DNA from: Anaeromyxobacter paludicola | GTDB taxonomy: Bacteria; Myxococcota; Myxococcia; Myxococcales; Anaeromyxobacteraceae | DNA: 64,000 nucleotides | NCBI RefSeq assembly: GCF_023169965.1 | Contig: NZ_AP025592.1 | Coordinates: forward strand, 1,860,001 to 1,924,000 | Direction: 5' to 3' | Part shown: one piece after another, positions 35,490 to 44,241 of the stretch | Position numbering within the stretch: position 1 is the stretch's first letter | Layout of the letters: the number at the start of each line of letters is the position of its first letter | Position numbers and translations under genes: made by a program | Notes under the pieces: model-generated | What the model saw: only the letters and a program-made list of their open reading frames with translations | Told to the model about the DNA's origin: nothing | Database searches by the model: none

Positions 35490-36637
35490 GCTACGACCTC
35501 CGCACCAGCGAATCGGTCTCCGAGGGCCACCCGGACAAGGTGGCCGACCTCATCTCCGATACCATCCTCGACGCCGCGCTCCGAGACAACCGGCAGGCGC
35601 GCGTGGCGGTGGAGGCGCTGGTCACGCGCGGACGAGTCGTTCTGGCCGGCGAGGTCGGCGGCCTCTCGAAACCGCTCGACTACGCGGCCTTAGCCCGGGG
35701 CGCGATCCGGGAAATCGGCTACCTGGAAGGCGACTTCTCCGCCGACGAGGTCTTCGTGGAGACCTTGGTCCACGAGCAGTCGCCGGAGATCGCCGCCGCG
35801 GTCGCGGGCTCCGATGGCGAGGAGGGCGCGGGCGACCAGGGCATCATGTTCGGCTACGCCTGCAAGGAGACGCCGGAGCTGATGCCGGCGCCCATCCACT
35901 TCGCCCACCGCATCGTCGAGCGGCTCGCTTCGTTGCGCAAAGCAGGTGAGCCGCGGCTCAAGCCGGACGCGAAGTGCCAGGTCACCGTCGAATACGTGGA
36001 CGGCGTTCCGCAGCGCGCCCACACGGTCGTGGTCTCGCACCAGCACGCGCCCGACTTCAAGGGGGCGCCGCTCGAGGCGCTGGTGCGCGAGGTGGTCCGG
36101 ATGGTGCTGCCCCCGGGTTGGTTCGACGCCAACACGCGCCTGCTCGTGAACCCCTCCGGCTCATTCGTCCAGGGCGGGCCGGCGGTCGACACGGGACTTA
36201 CCGGGCGCAAGATCATCGTGGACACCTACGGCGGGGCGGCGCCCCACGGCGGCGGCGCCTTCTCCGGCAAGGATCCGAGCAAGGTGGACCGATCGGCCGC
36301 CTACGCCGCGCGCTGGCTCGCCAAGAACGTGGTCGCCTCCGGCCTCGCCGACCGCTGCCTCATCCAGCTCGCCTATGCCATCGGGGTGGCCAAGCCGGTC
36401 GCCGTCCGGGTGGAAACCTTCGGGAGCGGACCCGAGGCCGACTGGACCATCGCCCGCGCCATCGAGCGGTGCGTGGACCTCACCCCGCGCGCCATCCGCG
36501 AGCGACTCGGCCTCGACTTCCCCAGGTACGCGCCGACCGCCGCCTACGGCCACTTCGGGCGGCGTCCAGTGTTCTGGGGGACCTTCAGCTGGGAGAAGAT
36601 CGACCTCATCGACCCCCTTCTCCAGAACCTCGCCTAG
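35486..36637 (+). CDS. metK: S-adenosylmethionine synthetase
   Basis: The 383-residue protein has the full set of MetK signatures: SEGHPDKVADLISD near the start, GAGDQGIMFGYA in the centre and GGGAFSGKDPSKVDRSAAY late. It makes S-adenosylmethionine from ATP and methionine in the cytoplasm. The gene lies in a small operon with unrecognised genes, not with methionine or one-carbon genes. It could be an accessory second copy supplying methyl donor or cofactor to a neighbouring process. Confidence 0.93.
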   Translation: MSYDLRTSESVSEGHPDKVADLISDTILDAALRDNRQARVAVEALVTRGRVVLAGEVGGLSKPLDYAALARGAIREIGYLEGDFSADEVFVETLVHEQSPEIAAAVAGSDGEEGAGDQGIMFGYACKETPELMPAPIHFAHRIVERLASLRKAGEPRLKPDAKCQVTVEYVDGVPQRAHTVVVSHQHAPDFKGAPLEALVREVVRMVLPPGWFDANTRLLVNPSGSFVQGGPAVDTGLTGRKIIVDTYGGAAPHGGGAFSGKDPSKVDRSAAYAARWLAKNVVASGLADRCLIQLAYAIGVAKPVAVRVETFGSGPEADWTIARAIERCVDLTPRAIRERLGLDFPRYAPTAAYGHFGRRPVFWGTFSWEKIDLIDPLLQNLA

Positions 36638-36647
36638 GAGGTGACGC

Positions 36648-37166
36648 ATGCGGGACGAGATCCCCGAGGTCGGCGACGGCGCGACCATTCACGACAACGG
36701 CCATTCCTACCCGGCCACAGTAGTCAGGGTCGCCTTCGAGGGGCGCGCCATCTGGCTCCAGCGCGACGCGGTGGTGGAGGAAGCGCCGGGGCAGGGCCGC
36801 TTCCTGGCCGACCCGACCGCCTTCACCTGCCGCGCCCTCCGCCAGCCGGACGGCGGCTACCGCGAGGACCACGAGAAGCGAAAGGTGGCGGTGGGGCGCC
36901 GCGAGCTCAGGTGGTCCCGCGTGTCGGTCGGTATCCCCGGCGAGCGCGGCCCCACCGAGTTCGGCGAGCTCTTCGCGAACATCGAGCCCTGGCTGCTCCG
37001 TACCCGTTGGTATCCCATGACCTACATGATGATCCCGAGCGTCCTCTCGCGCGCCGACGAGCTCATCGCCGAGATGGACGCCTACCGCGGGCCGGAGCGT
37101 GAGACGGTACAGGAGCTGCGCAGCAGGTTGGCGGCGCGACGGGACGGGTTCAAGCGGATCCCATAG
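36648..37166 (+). CDS. Hypothetical protein, 172 aa
   Basis: Unrecognised. A near-perfect ribosome binding site (GGAGGTGA) precedes the ATG ten bases after metK. The N-terminal 40 residues look like a small beta domain (GHSYPATVVRVAFEGRAIWL) and the C-terminal 70 residues are helical. No catalytic motif is seen. Coupling to metK suggests a related job. Confidence 0.5.
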   Translation: MRDEIPEVGDGATIHDNGHSYPATVVRVAFEGRAIWLQRDAVVEEAPGQGRFLADPTAFTCRALRQPDGGYREDHEKRKVAVGRRELRWSRVSVGIPGERGPTEFGELFANIEPWLLRTRWYPMTYMMIPSVLSRADELIAEMDAYRGPERETVQELRSRLAARRDGFKRIP

Positions 37167-37280
37167 CGCACCCGCGATGCAGAGATCGTCGAACGAGGGA
37201 ACGTGCAGCCGCGCCGATTGGTCGACCGCTGCCCCGATACCGCGCCAAGCCCTGTCGTACTCCTGCCGTAGGCTACCGTC

Positions 37281-37883
37281 ATGAGGACGTCGCGGACGCG
37301 ATACCCGCCCGACGGGTGGGCCGAACAGGCCTCGCTGCAACCGCTGGCCCGCGCCTGTCTGAGTGGTCGATTAGCCCGCATCCGCTACCGAGCAGCCGAC
37401 GGCGAGGTGACCGAGCGGGAGGTGGCGGTGCTCGGGCTGGGCTGGCGGCACGACGGCTGGCTCTTCGCGGCCTTCTGCCAGCTACGCGGGAGCTTCCGGC
37501 TCTTCCGCGCGGACCGCGTGCTGTCGGCCACGGTGACGCGGCGGCCGGCGCCCGCCACTCCCGGCCACTTCGACGCCCGCGCCTTCGCCAGTGCGGAGCT
37601 GGTCGAGCCACCCAACGCCCCTACCCGCCGCGTCGCCATACGGCTCACGCTGCCCATCGCCCAGGTCGCTGGCGCCCTCCTGCCCACGGCACTCGCGGAG
37701 CAGCTCGCCGATGGCGGGCAGCTATGCCACCTGCGCACCACCTCGCTGGAAGGGATCGCCGGCCTCGTCCTGTCGTTGGGACGATTCGCCCAGGCCACCT
37801 CACCGCCCGAGCTCCGGTCGATCGTGGAGGGCTTCTCCGCCGCCCTGGCCCGCCAGCGCGAGCGCGAGGTGCCCGAAGCGTGA
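37281..37883 (+). CDS. WYL-domain protein without HTH
   Basis: The 200-residue protein carries a WYL core (LARIRYRAADGEVTEREVAVLGLGWRHDGWLFAAFCQL, FRLFRADRVLSATV) and a WCX-like C-terminal segment, but no DNA-binding domain. It could act as a ligand-sensing partner of the two full regulators encoded immediately downstream. No strong ribosome binding site is visible. Confidence 0.65.
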   Translation: MRTSRTRYPPDGWAEQASLQPLARACLSGRLARIRYRAADGEVTEREVAVLGLGWRHDGWLFAAFCQLRGSFRLFRADRVLSATVTRRPAPATPGHFDARAFASAELVEPPNAPTRRVAIRLTLPIAQVAGALLPTALAEQLADGGQLCHLRTTSLEGIAGLVLSLGRFAQATSPPELRSIVEGFSAALARQREREVPEA

Positions 37884-37937
37884 CGCGATGAGCCAGATCA
37901 TGCCTCAGCGCCCTTCTCGGTGATACCCTCCGTCCGC

Positions 37938-38948
37938 ATGCCTCCTCCTCCCGAGCAACGCCTGCTGTCGATCGCGACGTTCCTGCTGAGACAGGAGGAG
38001 CCGGTGAGCTGGGAGCGCATCCGAGAGGAGTTCTCCGAGGAGTACGGCGGGAGCGACGACGCGGCCGAGCGCAAGTGGTCCCGCGACAAGGACGCGCTCC
38101 GGGAGGTCGGCATCCCGGTCGAGTGCATCAAGGGGGACGGCGAGCTGAAGGACGGCTACCTCATCCGGCCCGACGCCTTCCGGCTGCGCGATCTGCGGCT
38201 CACCTCCGACGAGGCGACCACGCTCTGGACCGCCGGGCGGGCCGCCCTCATCGACGGCAACCCGTGGCGCGACCAGGTGGCCACCGCCCTCGACAAGCTG
38301 CGCGTCGCCTGCCGCGCGCTGCCGCCGTCGTCGAGCGGCCTGCCCATCCGGCACGCCACGACGCCGCGCGAGCGGTCGCGCCAGGTGCTCGCCAGGCTCG
38401 GCGCGGCGCTCAAGGGCCGCAAGCGGCTCACCCTGGACTACTTCACCGCCGCCCGGAACGAGGTCACCCGCCGCGACGTGGACCTCTACGGCTTCGCGCT
38501 GCGGCGCGGCACCTGGCTCTTCGCCGGCTTCTGCCACCTCCGCAAGGAGCGGCGCGTGTTCTACGTGGATCACGTGCGAGAGCTCACCGTGAACGCGAAG
38601 CGGCCCGCGGAGCACGACTACGAGATCCCGGGCGACTTCGACATCACCACCTACTCGAGCCAGCAGACCTGGGACTACCTCGTGCACGCGCCGCTCGAGG
38701 CGGAGGTCCGGCTGCGGGGGCCGCTCGCGCCCCTCGCCGCCCAGCTCCTCCTCGGCGCCGCCGTCACAGCGTCCGGGTCCGAGTCGCTGGCCCGGCTCAA
38801 GGTCCGCAACCTGGAGGCGCTCGTGCGTTACGTCCTGTCGCTCGGGCCCGACGCCGAGCTCGTGTCGCCGGAGGCGGGCCGGCAGCGCGCGAGAGAGATG
38901 CTCGACGGCCTCGCGGCCCGGCTCGGCAGTGAGGGGAGGCTCGCGTGA
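37938..38948 (+). CDS. WYL-domain regulator, first of a PafBC-like pair
   Basis: The protein (ATG 37938, 336 residues; a GTG 18 bases upstream is also possible) has an N-terminal HTH-like region (RLLSIATFLLRQEEPVSWERIREEF). A WYL core follows (RLTLDYFTAARNE, VDLYGFALRRGTWLFAGFCHLR, RVFYVDHVRELTV), then a WCX tail. The next gene starts within its stop (GTGA). Tandem, coupled WYL regulators of this form resemble PafB-PafC, which bind DNA-damage signals and control repair genes. Confidence 0.75.
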   Translation: MPPPPEQRLLSIATFLLRQEEPVSWERIREEFSEEYGGSDDAAERKWSRDKDALREVGIPVECIKGDGELKDGYLIRPDAFRLRDLRLTSDEATTLWTAGRAALIDGNPWRDQVATALDKLRVACRALPPSSSGLPIRHATTPRERSRQVLARLGAALKGRKRLTLDYFTAARNEVTRRDVDLYGFALRRGTWLFAGFCHLRKERRVFYVDHVRELTVNAKRPAEHDYEIPGDFDITTYSSQQTWDYLVHAPLEAEVRLRGPLAPLAAQLLLGAAVTASGSESLARLKVRNLEALVRYVLSLGPDAELVSPEAGRQRAREMLDGLAARLGSEGRLA

Positions 38949-39925
38949 AGCTCGAACGTCTGCGGCGCCTGCTGCTCCTCATCCCGCTGGCCCGCCGCCA
39001 CGGCGAGGCCGGCATCCCAGTGGCCGAGGCCCTCGCCGCGCTGGAGCTCGAGAGCGCGGAGCAGCTCTACGAGGACATCGAGCTCCTCTGCGGCGTCGGC
39101 ACCCCCGACGGCAGCCCCGACGAGTTCGTCGAGGTCTACGTCGAGAACGACCGGATCCGGGTCGTCCTGCCCCAGGGGCTCACCGACCCCCCACGCTTCA
39201 CCGCCGTGGAGGGCGCCGCGCTGCTGGCGGCGCTGAAGCCGCTCGCCGGAGCCGGAATCGGCCCTGTCGAGTCGGCCGCGCAGAAGCTCTCGGCCGCGAT
39301 GCCCGCGCTCCAAGAGGACGAGCTCGAGCTTCGCCTCTTGCACCGGACCACCGCCATCGAGGTGCCCCCTCCCCCCGGCTTCCGCGAGCTGCTGCTGGAG
39401 GCCGTCGAGAAGCGGCTCGTGGTCGAGGTGGACTACTTCGCGCTCGCCGAGGGCGAGGCCGCGCACAAGCGGCTCGAGCCGCACGCGGTGCTGCTGAACG
39501 GGGGGCGCTGGTACCTCTCCGCCTGGAACCCCGAGAAGAGCGCCGAGCACCTGTACCGGCTCGACCGCATGAGCGCCGTGCGCGTGGGTACGCGCTGCTT
39601 CGGCGAGCACAAGGGACCGCCCATCGAGCGCTACGACGGGCTCGAGCACCTCTACATCCCCTCCGGCGCAGAGCGGGACGTCGCGGTGCGCTTCACCGGC
39701 GGCGCCGCCCCGTTGGCGCTCCAGACCTGGGGCGAGTCGGCAGTGAAGAGCGACGACGGCTCGGTCAGCGTCCGCGTCTACCTCGCCGGGCTGAACTACA
39801 TCGCGTCCTGGGTCCTGGGCTACGGGGGGGAGGCGGAGGTCATGGGCCCAGCGGCGCCGCGGGAGGCGCTTGCGAAGAGAGTCGCGGAGTTGCGGGGGGT
39901 CTACTCCACGAGTCAGGCTGGCTGA
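38945..39925 (+). CDS. WYL-domain regulator, second of a PafBC-like pair
   Basis: The 326-residue protein starts with GTG in a four-base overlap with the previous gene. It has an N-terminal winged-helix-like domain (residues about 1-75, with a degenerate recognition helix), a WYL domain (LVVEVDYFALAEGE, LEPHAVLLNGGRWYLSAW, LYRLDRMSAVRV) and a WCX-like end (GGEAEVMGPAAPREALAKRV). It likely works as a heterodimer with its neighbour. Candidate targets are the defence genes on either side. Confidence 0.75.
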   Translation: MKLERLRRLLLLIPLARRHGEAGIPVAEALAALELESAEQLYEDIELLCGVGTPDGSPDEFVEVYVENDRIRVVLPQGLTDPPRFTAVEGAALLAALKPLAGAGIGPVESAAQKLSAAMPALQEDELELRLLHRTTAIEVPPPPGFRELLLEAVEKRLVVEVDYFALAEGEAAHKRLEPHAVLLNGGRWYLSAWNPEKSAEHLYRLDRMSAVRVGTRCFGEHKGPPIERYDGLEHLYIPSGAERDVAVRFTGGAAPLALQTWGESAVKSDDGSVSVRVYLAGLNYIASWVLGYGGEAEVMGPAAPREALAKRVAELRGVYSTSQAG

Positions 39926-40034
39926 CGCCGGCACCGGCGCCGTGACAGGGCAGCGCGCAGTCACGCTGTCTGCGACATCGGATCACTTCCAGTTGACAGG
40001 ATTGCATTCCTCGACGGGCCCCAACGGAGACGCG

Positions 40035-40676
40035 ATGCCCATGACTGCCGCGAAGCTCGCAACCGAGGTTCAGTCGATCATGTCGCAGGTGCTCGTGCAC
40101 CAGCGCCAGCGATGGGCCACGGCGGTCGCTCACCAGAGAGGCTACGAGGCTTGGTGGAAGGTCGAATTCGCCACGGCCCTTGAATCGTGGTGCTGGCGAG
40201 CCGACGACTCCGGATTTGGCGTCCTGCCTGAGGCGCGCTTCTCGGACTTTGGCCTGAGGACGGACCAGGCCGCCGACATTCTCGTCGCGCCATGGAACTC
40301 GAAAGAAGGCTCGATACGGCGCGACGAGTACCCGCGCGTTTGGGTCGAGTTGAAAGAACGGGGGACGTGGTGGGGGGGGCCTGCTAAAGCGTTCGGTCCT
40401 GCGAACAAAGGCCTTCTTTCAGACTTTGAGAAACTGGAGACGCAGGCCTGGAGCGATGACGAGGTCGCCATTGCATGTCAGATTGTGACGCACGACGGAA
40501 CCATCGACGAGCGCCTTCCAAGATCGTGGCTAGACGCACTGAACGGCTTCGAAATGAAGCACCGTAGGATGGCACACCACGCGGCTGTGGGGTTCCCGCT
40601 TGGTCGGGACGCAGAAGGCGTGCCGCGGGTGAGATGGACGAGCCTCTATTTTTTTCAGGTTCGAGGAATCCTATAG
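40035..40676 (+). CDS. Hypothetical protein with PD-(D/E)XK-like signature, 213 aa
   Basis: The start ATG 40035 has GGAGAC upstream. GYEAWWKVEFATAL (Glu39, Glu44), then QAADILVAP (Asp81), then RVWVELKERG (Glu105, Lys107), give the order helix-Glu, Asp, E-x-K found in PD-(D/E)XK nucleases. The match is by pattern only. It is the last gene before the Dpd locus and has weaker GC bias than the WYL genes, so it may belong to the accessory DNA. Confidence 0.5.
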   Translation: MPMTAAKLATEVQSIMSQVLVHQRQRWATAVAHQRGYEAWWKVEFATALESWCWRADDSGFGVLPEARFSDFGLRTDQAADILVAPWNSKEGSIRRDEYPRVWVELKERGTWWGGPAKAFGPANKGLLSDFEKLETQAWSDDEVAIACQIVTHDGTIDERLPRSWLDALNGFEMKHRRMAHHAAVGFPLGRDAEGVPRVRWTSLYFFQVRGIL

Positions 40677-41124
40677 AGCATCGCCCGTAATTCGCGACAA
40701 CGCTTCGCGACCCGCGTCGCGGATCGCAGAGAGAAGGAGCGGCAGGGATAGAGAAGGCCGGAACGATGAACGGGAAGTTCGTGCTTCTTCCGACCCGGCA
40801 CCACGCGAACGGGGCGGTACAGGCGCTCGGCTTCGGAACCTAATCGGCGCTATACACACTACCGGAGGCTCGCGAGCGCGCCGGTGTTGCACCGACGACC
40901 ACGTCAGCGACAACGTACCGACCGTCATTTTCCCACTGCGCGTCCGCCCGCTTGACCCCTGTCACCAGGGGTTTGCTCGCGCAGTGTCATACGACAGGGG
41001 AAACTCGCAGCACGACCCCGCCCTCCCGCCCTTGCCCGCTCCCCGTTGGCTCTTTATTCGCCTGTCCGCCCGGCGCGTACGGTATGATCGAAAGCGACGT
41101 TAAGGTGTCGTTCGGCCCTCGGGC
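40677..41124. promoter_or_regulatory. Non-coding region upstream of the dpdE operon
   Basis: About 450 bases without a supported gene. It must hold the promoter of the seven-gene plus-strand Dpd operon. The only clear element is a short palindrome at 40955-40972. No convincing sigma-70 pair was identified. Confidence 0.45.
40955..40972. repeat. Perfect inverted repeat ACCCCTG-TCAC-CAGGGGT
   Basis: Seven-base arms with a four-base spacer, about 150 bases before the dpdE start. A further CAGGGG occurs near 40995. It could be a regulator operator or a short hairpin; there is no T-run for termination. Confidence 0.45.
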
Positions 41125-44100
41125 GTGGGGGATTCCGTGATCGGTCGGAAGGTTGTTGCACGCAGCGCAGTGGAACTGGGGTTGGGAGAGATCGCGTCTT
41201 CTCCCGACGCAAAGCAGTTCGTACAGGTCGACTTCTATGTCGGCCCCGTCAACAAAGTCTCCCGCCGATTCCCGAAGCAGGTCCTTGTCCCCGCACTTAT
41301 TCCGGCCCAGACGCGCTGCTACTTCGCGAACTCGAGTGCTACTCACCTCGGTCGCGTCCTTGGGGTCGCGGACGGCGCGGCGGAGAGAGCCTACGCGGTC
41401 CATTTCCCGAACGGAACCGAGCGCGTTCTTAAGGAGACGGAGTTCCACGTCCGATCCCACCTGAGCGGTTCGGATCCTGTCGACACGCTCGCTGCCCTTG
41501 CTCACGAGTCGCCGTACCTGTTCGACCGACGAAACAGGTGGCTCCGGGAGTACTTCAAGCAGGAATCTGCCACTCGAGGACTCATCGGACTCGTATCATC
41601 GAAGATTGAACTGTTCCCGCATCAGGTCGAGGTCGTTCGGCGCGTTCTGAGCGATCCGACGGTCCGCTTTCTTCTGGCTGACGAGGTCGGACTCGGAAAG
41701 ACCATCGAAGCAGGGGCGATTCTTCGGCAACTGAGTCTCGACGCCCCCGACCTGAAGATTGAAGTGTTTGTGCCGCGCCCACTAGTCCAACAGTGGACGA
41801 AAGAGCTCGAGGACCGATTCGGCATCCTCGAAGCGGAAGTTCACGAGCACGAAGAACTGAAGATCCAGCCCGCGACCTCGGCTGGGGTCATCGTTATCGA
41901 CGAAGCACATCGGATCGTCGACGACGAATTCTATCGAGCAGTTCGCGCCCGTACCCATCCCAAGCAGACAAAGCACCTCCTCCTTCTTTCTGCAACTCCG
42001 GTCCTACACCACGAGAAGCAACTCCTCGCGCTGCTTGAACTGCTCGACCCCGACCAGTTCCGCCTGGAGGACCTGGACTCATTTTGCCGCCAACTTGAAG
42101 GAAGGAAGGACCTCGGTCGCACCCTCCTGGCCCTTTCGAGGACCTCTCAGCCCGCATTCATTCTTCGGCACGTGCGCCGGTGCGCCGAACTTCTGCCTGA
42201 TGACCCTGTTGTCACGCGAATCGCCGCTGAATGCGCAGCGGCACCGAAGGACACAGATCGCGTCTCATCTCTGTCGTCGTCTCTTCGCATCCACCTGACA
42301 GAGAGCTATCGCCTTCATCGACGTCTGTTGCGCACGCGTCGCGCTGTGCTTCTCGAAGAAGGCGACCTGCAGCAACGTCGCGTCGAGCAACCGCCGGTCG
42401 CCGATTCCGCGGGAACGGCGTTTCGTGACCTGTGGCTTGCACTCGACGAATGGCGCAGCCAGGCATCGGCGTTCGCGCACGAGAAGGGTCCCGAAACTCA
42501 CAAACGTCTCGTCCGGGAGTATCTGGAACTCGCCGCGCTCGTTGCAGCCCGCCCCGGTGCGCTACCCGATGCGGTGAAGCGTAGGCAGCCCAGGTTCCCA
42601 GCAGAAGCGATCGCTCTTGAGCAATTGGCCGTCCATGCGCGCCGGATCCCGAAGGACACCCGACTGCGCTCTCTGAGCGAAGTTCTGCGTAAACTCGACA
42701 CAGGGCGTTGGGTGGGGTTCCTCACGGACACGAAAGCCGTTGCAGAGACCGCCCAGTCACTCGCGAAGCTTTGGGGAGGGAAGATCTTCACACTCACGGC
42801 CGATCACGACCCGGAGGAGTGCGCGGAAACGCTCGATGCGTTCCTCTCGTCCAGTCGTGCTCTTCTCTTGGCGGATCATACGGCCGAGGAAGGGCTCAAT
42901 CTTCAGTCAGCGGATGGCGTCTTCCAGTTGGACCTACCGTTCGCGCCGATGCGCGTCGAACAGCGCCTCGGCCGCCTCGACCGCCTCGACCGAGTGAAAC
43001 TGATCCGATGCTTCTCGTTCTTGTCGACCACGGACTCGGCCGTAGCCTTTGATGCAGCTTGGTACGAGGTGCTTAGCAAGGGCCTGGGCGTCTTCCGCGC
43101 GTCGGTTGCGGACCTTCAGTTCCTCGTCGAGAAGGAAGTCACTCGACTGTCTCGCCTCGCTTTTGATGGAGGACCTCAGGCACTCGTCGCAGAATCAGCT
43201 GCGATCGCCGCTCGACTCGATGCGGAGCGAGAGGCGGCGGCCGAGCAGGACATCCTTGATGGTCTCTACGTAGGTGACCTTCGGAAGTCTGCTGTGTGGG
43301 AATCGATCGAAGAGGCTGACCAGGATGAGGTCGAATTCGGCAACGCGCTCGTGGATTACTGTGAGGACTGCCTGCGTCTCAAGGCATGGAAGAAGGATGG
43401 TGGTGCACGGGCCGGTGTCGCTATTCAGTTCCAGCGTCACAAGAACGAACAGGATCCCCTGATTCCTGCGGAGATGCTGACGGCCCTTGGGATGGCCGCT
43501 ACAACACCGGGGACGGCGAATCGCTCGCTCGCAGCGAAGCGTATCGATCTTGAACTGTTTCGCCCGGGCCAAGTGCTCGTAGATGAGGTCCGGAAGATCG
43601 CGGAGTGGGATGAACGCGGTCAGGCATTCGCGATGTGGCGCAAAGCACCTGCCTTCCAGGAACCCCGACTTGTTTTTCGCGTCACCGTCCGCTCGCAGGT
43701 GCGTCTTCAGGCGGTTGAGGAGCGGCTAGAGAAGATGAACTGGGACCCGATCTCGCGTGAGTCCCTATACCGCCTTCTGCTCAGTTGGGTTCCCACTCAG
43801 GAGACTGAGGTGCTCTTGAACTCGGACGGAACCGGCGCAACTGAAGATGTCGCTCACCTCTGCTCGCTTCCCTACCGGAACACCTCTGACATCAACCTGG
43901 GCGGGAAGCGCGCGCCCACCCTCACGAAACTCACCGGCGAAGCAGCGTGGGGCACGCTCTGCCGCGAAATGGCCCAACTGGCTCGTGATGCGGTTCACCA
44001 GAGTGGACGCTACCAGCAGCAACTGATGGAGGGGCGCCGCCTCGCCGCCGAGCATTTCGAGATGGTTCTTTCCCGGCTTCGCGCGCGGGCCGTCCGAAGC

Positions 44101-44241
44101 GGAACAACTGAACCGGGTCCAGAACTCCAGAACCAACAGACGCTCCGTGAACTCGTGTTCGGCGTTCTCGAGCATCCGTCACATGAAGTGGACACGATCG
44201 GAGTGTACGTCCTGTCTCGAGAACCGGTCTGTCAGCGATGA
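41125..44241 (+). CDS. dpdE: DpdE, SNF2/RapA-like helicase of the Dpd system
   Basis: The 1038-residue protein is an SNF2-type ATPase. Walker A FLLADEVGLGKTIEAG lies near 183-197, VIDEAH near 255-260, then LLSATPVL and a C-terminal domain with ADHTAEEGLNLQ and RVEQRLGRLDRL. The N-terminal 130 residues carry a small beta-rich region. In the Salmonella dpd cluster, dpdE is among the genes needed for restriction of unmodified DNA. GTG 41125 is used; a second GTG at 41137 is possible. The next gene overlaps by four bases. Confidence 0.8.
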   Translation: MGDSVIGRKVVARSAVELGLGEIASSPDAKQFVQVDFYVGPVNKVSRRFPKQVLVPALIPAQTRCYFANSSATHLGRVLGVADGAAERAYAVHFPNGTERVLKETEFHVRSHLSGSDPVDTLAALAHESPYLFDRRNRWLREYFKQESATRGLIGLVSSKIELFPHQVEVVRRVLSDPTVRFLLADEVGLGKTIEAGAILRQLSLDAPDLKIEVFVPRPLVQQWTKELEDRFGILEAEVHEHEELKIQPATSAGVIVIDEAHRIVDDEFYRAVRARTHPKQTKHLLLLSATPVLHHEKQLLALLELLDPDQFRLEDLDSFCRQLEGRKDLGRTLLALSRTSQPAFILRHVRRCAELLPDDPVVTRIAAECAAAPKDTDRVSSLSSSLRIHLTESYRLHRRLLRTRRAVLLEEGDLQQRRVEQPPVADSAGTAFRDLWLALDEWRSQASAFAHEKGPETHKRLVREYLELAALVAARPGALPDAVKRRQPRFPAEAIALEQLAVHARRIPKDTRLRSLSEVLRKLDTGRWVGFLTDTKAVAETAQSLAKLWGGKIFTLTADHDPEECAETLDAFLSSSRALLLADHTAEEGLNLQSADGVFQLDLPFAPMRVEQRLGRLDRLDRVKLIRCFSFLSTTDSAVAFDAAWYEVLSKGLGVFRASVADLQFLVEKEVTRLSRLAFDGGPQALVAESAAIAARLDAEREAAAEQDILDGLYVGDLRKSAVWESIEEADQDEVEFGNALVDYCEDCLRLKAWKKDGGARAGVAIQFQRHKNEQDPLIPAEMLTALGMAATTPGTANRSLAAKRIDLELFRPGQVLVDEVRKIAEWDERGQAFAMWRKAPAFQEPRLVFRVTVRSQVRLQAVEERLEKMNWDPISRESLYRLLLSWVPTQETEVLLNSDGTGATEDVAHLCSLPYRNTSDINLGGKRAPTLTKLTGEAAWGTLCREMAQLARDAVHQSGRYQQQLMEGRRLAAEHFEMVLSRLRARAVRSGTTEPGPELQNQQTLRELVFGVLEHPSHEVDTIGVYVLSREPVCQR

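Noticed and set aside
40640-40670. T-rich tract near the end of the 40.0 kb gene as a terminator
   Set aside because: The T-run lies within the coding frame and no hairpin precedes it.
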